From the NCBI GenBank assembly GCA_900545495.1, contig UQZJ01000011.1, forward strand, positions 1 to 64,000: a stretch of DNA of 64,000 bases. Direction: 5' to 3'. The first letter of the stretch is position 1, and each line of letters starts with the position of its first letter. The notes under the pieces were generated by a model. That model saw nothing but the letters and a program-made list of their open reading frames with translations. It was not told where the DNA came from and made no database searches. The translations under genes were made by a program, and so were the position numbers. This document shows positions 58,951 to 64,000 of this stretch, piece after piece. The DNA comes from an uncultured Eubacteriales bacterium. GTDB taxonomy: Bacteria; Bacillota; Clostridia; Oscillospirales; Oscillospiraceae.

Positions 58951-58978
58951 TTGCACAAACCACAAGATGGTGTATAAT
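58951..58978 (+). promoter_or_regulatory. Promoter of glyA
   Basis: TTGCAC at 58951-58956, a 16-bp spacer and TATAAT at 58973-58978. Confidence 0.8.
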
Positions 58979-59016
58979 GGAACGGTGTAAACCACAACAG
59001 GGAAGGGGAGAGGGCC

Positions 59017-60207
59017 ATGTCATCCCGCGTTTTCGACCTCATCGCACAGGAGGAACAGCGGCAGGCGACCACCGTGGAGCTGATCGCCAGCGAGAATTTT
59101 GCCAGCGAGAACGTGCTCCGTGCGGTGGGAAGCTGCCTGACCAATAAATATTCCGAGGGCTATCCCGCCCACCGCGCCATGGGCAATCAGGGCCGCTACT
59201 ACGGCGGCTGCCATGTGGTGGACGAGCTGGAGGAGTACTGCATCGCCAAGTGGAAGGAGGTCTTTGCCACCGACTACCATGTGAATGTGCAGCCCCACAG
59301 CGGCTCATCGGCCAATATGGCGGCGTATATGGCGCTGCTGCAGCCCGGCGACACGGTGCTGTCCATGAGTCTTGCCAACGGCGGACATCTGACCCACGGC
59401 TCGCCGGTGAACTTCTCCGGCAAGCTGTACGACCTCCATTTCTACGACGTGGACGGCGACGGCCTTATCGACTACGACGGCATGGAGCGTATGGCGCTTG
59501 CGCTGCGGCCCAAGCTCATCATTGCCGGCGCGTCGGCGTACAGCCGTACCATCGACTTTGCCCGCTTTGCCGCCGCCGCGAAGGAGGCGGGGGCGTATTT
59601 CATGGTGGATATGGCCCACATCGCCGGTCTGGTGGCGGCGGGGGAGCATCCCAGTCCCTTCGGTCTGGCGGATATCATCACCACCACCACCCACAAGACC
59701 CTGCGGGGGCCTCGCGGCGGCATGATCTTCTGCCGCCCGGCGCTTGCCAGGAAGGTGGACAGCGCCGTGTTCCCCGGTATGCAGGGCGGCCCCTTGGAGC
59801 ACGTCATCGCCGGTAAGGCGGTGGCGGCGGAGGAGGCGCTGACCCCGGCCTACCGCACCTATATCCACAATGTGGTGGCCAACTGCAAGGCCATGGCGGA
59901 GACCTTCACGGCCATGGGCTACCATGTGGTCACCGGCGGCACCGACAACCACCTGTTCCTGCTGGATCTGACGGACACCGGTCTGACCGGCGGGGAGGTG
60001 CAGGAGCGTCTGGACGGGTGCGGCATCACCCTGAACAAGAACTGCGTACCCGGCGACAAGCGGCCGCCGTCCCAGACCAGCGGCGTCCGCATCGGTACCG
60101 CCGCCATGACCACCAAGGGCTATACGGCGGAGGATTTTCGCCGCGTTGCCCACCGCATCGACGAGGTGGTGCGGCAGATGATGGCGGAAAAGGCAGCGCA
60201 GGCGTAA
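59017..60207 (+). CDS. glyA: Serine hydroxymethyltransferase
   Basis: GlyA interconverts serine and glycine with tetrahydrofolate, feeding one-carbon units to purine, thymidylate and methionine synthesis. The 396-residue PLP enzyme (slightly shorter than the usual 410-420) has VELIASENFASENVLRA, NVQPHSGSSANMAAYMA, the cofactor lysine in TTTTHKTLRGPRGG (about Lys227) and a shortened C-terminal domain. The ATG follows GGGAAGGGGAG. It is divergent from the methionine importer leader. Confidence 0.96.
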   Translation: MSSRVFDLIAQEEQRQATTVELIASENFASENVLRAVGSCLTNKYSEGYPAHRAMGNQGRYYGGCHVVDELEEYCIAKWKEVFATDYHVNVQPHSGSSANMAAYMALLQPGDTVLSMSLANGGHLTHGSPVNFSGKLYDLHFYDVDGDGLIDYDGMERMALALRPKLIIAGASAYSRTIDFARFAAAAKEAGAYFMVDMAHIAGLVAAGEHPSPFGLADIITTTTHKTLRGPRGGMIFCRPALARKVDSAVFPGMQGGPLEHVIAGKAVAAEEALTPAYRTYIHNVVANCKAMAETFTAMGYHVVTGGTDNHLFLLDLTDTGLTGGEVQERLDGCGITLNKNCVPGDKRPPSQTSGVRIGTAAMTTKGYTAEDFRRVAHRIDEVVRQMMAEKAAQA

Positions 60208-60224
60208 AGCGCCTGAAAGAGAGC

Positions 60225-60261
60225 AAAAAGTATCCCACGGCACAGCCGTGGGATACTTTTT
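60225..60261. terminator. Bidirectional terminator, glyA/MATE
   Basis: Stem AAAGTATCCCACGGC and complement with loop ACA, flanked by A5 and T5. Confidence 0.9.
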
Positions 60262-60268
60262 ATGTTCG

Positions 60269-61588
60269 TTATGCCGCGGTTTTCCGCAGGAACCGCCGGA
60301 GGAACCACACGGCCATCACCGCGCACAGCGCCTCGGAGATCGCCGGTGCAAACCAGATGCCCGTGCCGCCCACGGCTGCCGCCAACAGCAGCAGCGCGCC
60401 GGCCTGGAACGCAAGTCCGCGGCCCACAGAGATGGAGATAGCCGCCTTCGGCCGCTCCACCGCCGTCAGGAAGCCGCCCATGAGGATGTTGCTTCCCAGC
60501 AGTATGTAACACAGGCCGTACCGCCGCAGTGCGCCGGCCGCGCTGCCCAGCAGCTCCGGTTTCTCCGCTCCGAGGAAGATCCCGGCGATCTGGGGGGCAA
60601 AGATCATCACACCGGCGAAGATCACCGCCGTCATGATGCCCACCGCCGTAAAGCCGTACCGCAGCAGCTTTTTGTAGCCCGCCGCGTCCTCCTTGCCGTA
60701 GTGGTAGCTGACCAGCGGCTGGCTGCCCTGGGAGATACCCAGCATGGTGTTGATGATGAGGGTGTTCACATAGGCGATGATGGTGTAGCACACCAGTCCG
60801 TCGTCACCGAGGCACCGGAGGATGACCCGGTTGAACAGGAAGATCATCACGCCGTTGCACAGCTCCGTCACGCCGTCGGCAAAGCCCAGCGGGATCAGCC
60901 GCTTGTAGATGCTCCAGTCCATCCTGAACTTCACGAAATGGAAGGTGTTGTGTCCGCCCAGGAAGTGGCGCAGATAGATGATGCACGTCAGAAGCTGGGA
61001 AAGTCCCGTGGCGAAGGCCGCGCCCCACACACCCAGATCCAGCACGAAGATGGCGATATAGTCCAGCACACAGTTGGCCAGACAGCCGGTGATGACCGTC
61101 AGGATGGCCAGACGGGGATAGCCGTCGGTCTTGATCAGCACCTCCATGTTATAGGAGACGATGAAGCACAGCGCGAAGGGGGCCAGACCCCGGAGATAGT
61201 CGATGGTATATTGATACGTTACGCCCTTTGCGCCCAGCAGCACGGCGAACGGCTCCAGAAATACGAAGACGAGGACGGTGATGGTCAGGCCGATGCACGA
61301 CAGCAGCACCGTGTTCTGGGAGAACAGGCTGTTGGCCTTCTCGCCTTGGTTTTGCCCCAGATAGATGGCGATGATGGTGCTGGTGCCGACGGCGAAGATG
61401 ACGCCGATGGAGAACAGCACGTTGGTGAACGGCACCGCCAGATTCACCGCCGCCATGGCGTATTCGCCTACGCCCTTGGCGACCATCAGCCCGTCCACGA
61501 TGGAGTACAGGCTGAAAACCATCAGGGATGCCACCGTAGCGGCTACGAAATGCAGGAATTGTGATAACAGACTTCGCTCATTGAGCAT
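60269..61588 (-). CDS. MATE family efflux transporter
   Basis: This 439-residue membrane protein has 12 predicted segments in two homologous halves, the layout of MATE (MatE/DinF-like) cation-coupled exporters. Landmarks are VDGLMVAKGVGEYAMAAVNLAVP, FAVGTSTIIAIYLGQNQGEKAN and, in the second half, MLGISQGSQPLVSYHYGKEDAAGYKKLLRYG. The substrate (drug, antimicrobial or metabolite) cannot be read. It shares a compact divergent promoter region with a PhzF-like gene, which suggests common regulation. Confidence 0.93.
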   Translation of the reverse strand: MLNERSLLSQFLHFVAATVASLMVFSLYSIVDGLMVAKGVGEYAMAAVNLAVPFTNVLFSIGVIFAVGTSTIIAIYLGQNQGEKANSLFSQNTVLLSCIGLTITVLVFVFLEPFAVLLGAKGVTYQYTIDYLRGLAPFALCFIVSYNMEVLIKTDGYPRLAILTVITGCLANCVLDYIAIFVLDLGVWGAAFATGLSQLLTCIIYLRHFLGGHNTFHFVKFRMDWSIYKRLIPLGFADGVTELCNGVMIFLFNRVILRCLGDDGLVCYTIIAYVNTLIINTMLGISQGSQPLVSYHYGKEDAAGYKKLLRYGFTAVGIMTAVIFAGVMIFAPQIAGIFLGAEKPELLGSAAGALRRYGLCYILLGSNILMGGFLTAVERPKAAISISVGRGLAFQAGALLLLAAAVGGTGIWFAPAISEALCAVMAVWFLRRFLRKTAA

Positions 61589-61638
61589 TTTGGATGAGAT
61601 TCCTTTCTTTTTGATTTCCGTTTCGGATATATAATTCT

Positions 61639-61702
61639 ATTCTAACGAAAAAAAGTCGTTCTGTCAAATACTCTTGTCATGAATGGCAAGACAGTTTATA
61701 AT
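61639..61702. promoter_or_regulatory. Divergent promoters of MATE(-) and phzF-like(+), with operator-like repeat
   Basis: Minus: TTGACA (complement of 61662-61667), 17 bp, TAGAAT (complement of 61639-61644). Plus: TTGTCA 61674-61679, 17 bp, TATAAT 61697-61702. The -35 boxes are back to back, 6 bp apart. An 18-bp inverted repeat (61673-61690, CTTGTCAT-GA-ATGGCAAG, one mismatch) covers the plus -35. Confidence 0.75.
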
Positions 61703-61736
61703 TATCTTGATTAAAAAATCTGTGGGGGTATTTTTT

Positions 61737-62591
61737 ATGGAAGCCTATGTGATGGACGCCTTTTCCGCCCGCCTGTTCGGCGGCAATCAGGCCGGTGTAG
61801 TGCTGCCGAAGCATCCGCTGGACGACGGGGTGATGCAGCAGATCGCCGCTGAATTCAAGCACTCCGAGACCGCCTTTGCCGCCGTGGAGCCGGACGGCAG
61901 CGTGACGCTGCGCTACTTCACACCGGCGGGGGAGGTGGAGCTGTGCGGTCACGCCACCATTGCCACCTTTGCCCTGCTGCGGGCGCTGGGGCGCATCGGG
62001 GACGGCACTGTCACCGCCCACACCAAGGCCGCCCAGCTTGCCATCGAGGTGCAGGGCGATACGGTGTGGATGGACATGGCGCCGCCCCGCTGGATCCGGG
62101 AGCTGACGGCGGCGGAGCTGCCGGCGCTGTACGAGGCCTACGGCCTGACACCGGCGGACTGCCCGGAGGGGCTGCTGCCCGCCATCGTCTCCACCGGCCT
62201 TGCCGATATCATGATGCCCGTCCGGGATCACGACACCCTGCTGCGCGCCGTCCAGAACGAGGCGGCGGTAACGGCGCTGTCCAAGAAGTATGACGTCACC
62301 GGCGTCCATATGTTCTGCCTCGGCGATGACTGCACCGCCTATTGCAGCAACTATGCGCCGCTGTACGACATCCCGGAGGAGTGCGCCACTGGCACCAGCA
62401 ACGGCGCATTGACCTACTACCTCTACCGCCACGGCATGGTGCAGCCGGAGCGGGAGAACGTATTTTTGCAGGGCGAGCATATGCACCGTCCCTCGGAGAT
62501 CCGCAGCCGCCTGTATGCATCGGGCGACGCCGTCACCGTGCGGGTGGGCGGCCGCGCCGTCATGAGCATGGCCTGCGACATAAAGCTATAA
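61737..62591 (+). CDS. PhzF family isomerase-like protein
   Basis: PhzF-family proteins are diaminopimelate-epimerase-fold isomerases; PhzF itself acts in phenazine synthesis, but most members have unknown substrates. The 284-residue protein has VMDAFSARLFGGNQAGVV, the catalytic glutamate Glu44 in HSETAF, YFTPAGEVELCGHATIATFAL and CATGTSNGALTYYL. No other phenazine genes are present. The ATG at 61737 is preferred because GGGGGT lies before it and homologues begin here. The divergent MATE exporter might export its product (inference). Confidence 0.9.
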   Translation: MEAYVMDAFSARLFGGNQAGVVLPKHPLDDGVMQQIAAEFKHSETAFAAVEPDGSVTLRYFTPAGEVELCGHATIATFALLRALGRIGDGTVTAHTKAAQLAIEVQGDTVWMDMAPPRWIRELTAAELPALYEAYGLTPADCPEGLLPAIVSTGLADIMMPVRDHDTLLRAVQNEAAVTALSKKYDVTGVHMFCLGDDCTAYCSNYAPLYDIPEECATGTSNGALTYYLYRHGMVQPERENVFLQGEHMHRPSEIRSRLYASGDAVTVRVGGRAVMSMACDIKL

Positions 62592-62630
62592 AACAAACAG
62601 TCCACGGCTTTGCCGTGGACTGTTTGTTTT
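62590..62630 (+). terminator. Terminator after the phzF-like gene
   Basis: A 19-bp perfect stem (AACAAACAGTCCACGGC and complement), loop TTT, ending in TTTGTTTT. Confidence 0.9.
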
Positions 62631-62637
62631 GCGATGA

Positions 62638-62691
62638 CAACCTGAGGTTGCGCTGTTTCACCCCGCAAATGTCCGATGCAACCTGAGGTTG
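62638..62691. promoter_or_regulatory. Two identical 13-bp palindromes upstream of the CPBP gene
   Basis: CAACCTGAGGTTG occurs at 62638-62650 and again at 62679-62691, centres 41 bp apart (about four helical turns), 80-130 bp before the CPBP start. Paired identical palindromes on the same face of the helix suggest a dimeric regulator. Candidate -10 boxes follow near 62717, with no clear -35. Confidence 0.6.
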
Positions 62692-62771
62692 CTGGACGTA
62701 GTGGGAGCATATTCGCTATATTGTACAAAAAGGAGAGATCTTGGTACATTGGCGGATAAAAAGGAGGGTAT

Positions 62772-63638
62772 ATGGAACACACACGCTCGTATTCTGTAAA
62801 AGGCGTTCTGGCCGCGCTGGGGAAGTCCTTGCTGTACCTGCTGTTTTTCATCATGGCGCAGTTCCTGACAGGCGTCGTCTATACCGCCGCCGTCGCCGTC
62901 AGGACAGCGCTTGCGCACGAGGAGATGGACGTCGCGGAGGCAGCGCAGCTGGCGGCGGAGCGCCTTCTTGCCGGGGCGCCGGCGGTGGCGCTGCTTGCCA
63001 ATGTGTTCGTTGTGGCGGTACTGCTGCTGTGGTTCCGGCTGCGGCACAAGCCGCTGGGGAAGGCGGCGGGCCTGCGCCGCTGCTCCGGCTGGACGGCGGC
63101 CTTCAGCGCCTTTGCCGCGCTGGGACTTTTCGTGGCGATCAATCTGGCGCTGGCTCTGCTGCCGGAGGCATGGCTGACCGCCTATAACGCGGACATGGCG
63201 CCTATCGCGTCCACCGGCCTGTTCACAGCGCTTTCCATCGTGGTCGTGGGGCCGTTGGCGGAGGAGCTGGTGTTCCGCGGGATCATCCAGACCCGACTGC
63301 TGCGCGCCATGCCCCCTTGGACGGCGGTGGTGCTGCAGGCCGCGCTTTTCGGCATTATCCACGGCACGCCCATCCAGATCGTCTATGCCCTCCTGCTGGG
63401 GCTGGCCCTCGGCTTCCTCCGCAGCCGCACGGGGAGCATCCTGCCCGGCCTCGCCGCCCATGCCGCGTTCAATGCGATGAACGACCCGCTGGGACTGCTG
63501 GGCGGTGGGGCGGGAAGCTGGTACGCCCTTGCAGGCATGGCGGCGGTGTGCGCCGCTGGATGCGTGCTGTGCCGCCGCGGGCTTGCGGCGCTGGCGGCAT
63601 CACCGGAGAGAGAGCAGGGCGGCCCGCCCGCCATGTGA
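62772..63638 (+). CDS. CPBP family intramembrane metalloprotease
   Basis: This 288-residue membrane protein is an Abi/CAAX-type glutamic endopeptidase homologue. It has about seven membrane segments and the family motifs GPLAEELVFRGIIQTRLL (EExxxR), FGIIHGTPIQIVYALLLG and PGLAAHAAFNAMND. Members process prenyl-type substrates in eukaryotes and, in bacteria, protect against self-produced peptides or have unknown roles. AAGGAGGGTAT gives a strong ribosome site. The twin palindromes upstream suggest regulated expression. Confidence 0.9.
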   Translation: MEHTRSYSVKGVLAALGKSLLYLLFFIMAQFLTGVVYTAAVAVRTALAHEEMDVAEAAQLAAERLLAGAPAVALLANVFVVAVLLLWFRLRHKPLGKAAGLRRCSGWTAAFSAFAALGLFVAINLALALLPEAWLTAYNADMAPIASTGLFTALSIVVVGPLAEELVFRGIIQTRLLRAMPPWTAVVLQAALFGIIHGTPIQIVYALLLGLALGFLRSRTGSILPGLAAHAAFNAMNDPLGLLGGGAGSWYALAGMAAVCAAGCVLCRRGLAALAASPEREQGGPPAM

Positions 63639-63655
63639 CCGGTATCCGTTCCCAA

Positions 63656-63699
63656 CCACAAATCGGCGACCTCCCGGAGGGGAGGTCGCCGATTTGTGG
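63656..63699. terminator. Perfect 20-bp inverted repeat after the CPBP gene
   Basis: CCACAAATCGGCGACCTCCC and its exact complement surround the loop GGAG. The T-run is short (TTTGT), so it may be a weak terminator, or a protein or RNA-processing site. Confidence 0.6.
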
Positions 63700-63740
63700 T
63701 ACATTCTCTGAAAAATTACTGATACTATGCAGCGCGCATA

Positions 63741-63768
63741 TTGTTTTTGCGCGGACAGGTGATATAAT
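63741..63768 (+). promoter_or_regulatory. Promoter of the secreted-protein gene
   Basis: TTGTTT at 63741-63746, a 16-bp spacer and TATAAT at 63763-63768 with an extended TGA in front. Confidence 0.75.
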
Positions 63769-63820
63769 TGACCATGTGTATGTATTACCGTCTGCACGGC
63801 GGAAAGAGGGAGAGAATCAT

Positions 63821-64000
63821 ATGACAAAGCGAATCGTATCAGTATTGCTGGCTGTGGTGTTGATGATCGGTATGCTGCCGATGGAATTGTGTACCACCGC
63901 GTGGGCGGAGGAGACGGATGCTGCGGCACTGCCTGCATCTACCGGCAGTCAGGCGGATTACGGCCCTGCGGGCCGCAACCTAAGCTCGTCGGAAAAGGCA
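63821..64000 (+). CDS. Start of a secreted protein (cut by window end)
   Basis: The first 60 codons are in the window. The protein starts MTKRIVSVLLAVVLMIGMLPMEL, a typical signal peptide, with likely cleavage after CTTAWA, followed by an Ala/Ser/Gly-rich low-complexity N-terminus. This is the usual start of large surface proteins with repeat or S-layer-type domains in Clostridia, but the rest is missing, so the function is unknown. AAAGAGGGAGAG is the ribosome site. Confidence 0.8.
   Translation, partial: MTKRIVSVLLAVVLMIGMLPMELCTTAWAEETDAAALPASTGSQADYGPAGRNLSSSEKA

Noticed and set aside
1..64000. CRISPR array, prophage, insertion sequence or rRNA genes
   Set aside because: No regularly spaced repeats, transposase, integrase, capsid or rRNA sequence could be recognised anywhere in the window.

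Overview
Organism and style. The window reads as chromosome of a GC-rich (roughly 60 percent) anaerobic Bacillota, most likely an Oscillospiraceae-type gut butyrate producer (Oscillibacter/Intestinimonas-like). This is inferred from gene content: a ylxM-ffh-rpsP-khpA operon, a T-box ahead of pheST, IreB, the YfmF/YfmH pair, sigma-A promoters (TTGACA/TATAAT type), strong intrinsic terminators, and lysine-to-butyrate fermentation genes. No phage, IS element, CRISPR array or rRNA was seen; most of the region is ordinary, tightly packed core genome.

Layout. 1-350: the 3' end of a tRNA, two terminators and a 21-bp direct repeat. 350-11,870: housekeeping genes (MGMT, DMT exporter, YnbB-like PLP enzyme, Dus, 3D-domain wall protein, YqeC, RsmA, RluA-type synthase, DUF362 ferredoxin, macrodomain, TIM-barrel protein). 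11,870-26,070: a purine-catabolism-type locus with 8-oxoguanine deaminase, a BMP-type nucleoside/purine ABC transporter, carbamate kinase, YgeW, YgeY and, divergently, a PAS/HTH regulator with two fold-type II PLP enzymes. 26,170-32,150: SRP/ribosome operon, YfmF/YfmH and Lgt. 32,200-37,840: NlpC/P60 hydrolase, IreB and pheST under a T-box. 37,960-45,250: NnrD, lipoprotein, Alr, MazF-like toxin with no visible antitoxin, NrdR, DUF4363/DUF421 and GlmS. 45,358-55,806: the lysine fermentation region (kamB-kamC; riboswitch; kal-kce-kdd-kamA-kamD-kamE; atoDA-type CoA transferase). 55,865-58,862: metQNI methionine importer behind a Met/Cys leader peptide. 59,017-64,000: GlyA, MATE/PhzF divergent pair, CPBP protease and the start of a secreted protein.

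How the genes work together. Lysine is converted by KamA, KamDE, Kdd, Kce and Kal to crotonyl-CoA and acetoacetate, and the AtoDA-type transferase links these to butyrate and acetate formation; KamB/KamC are the likely reactivating factors for the B12/PLP mutase. A lysine riboswitch sits between promoter and first gene, and its geometry (the P1 3' strand is also the 5' arm of a 14-bp terminator) predicts that lysine switches the operon ON, the reverse of biosynthetic L-boxes. The purine-type locus probably imports purines or nucleosides and makes ATP through carbamoyl phosphate.

Most interesting signal. Upstream of metQ is a 36-codon ORF with its own consensus promoter and Shine-Dalgarno; residues 8-22 are 9 Met and 3 Cys out of 15. 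It is followed by an intrinsic terminator whose 5' arm can instead pair (12 bp, one 3-nt bulge) with codons lying just downstream of the Met run. This is the complete logic of a ribosome-mediated transcription attenuator sensing methionine (or charged tRNA-Met/tRNA-Cys), in a phylum where S-box or T-box control would be expected.
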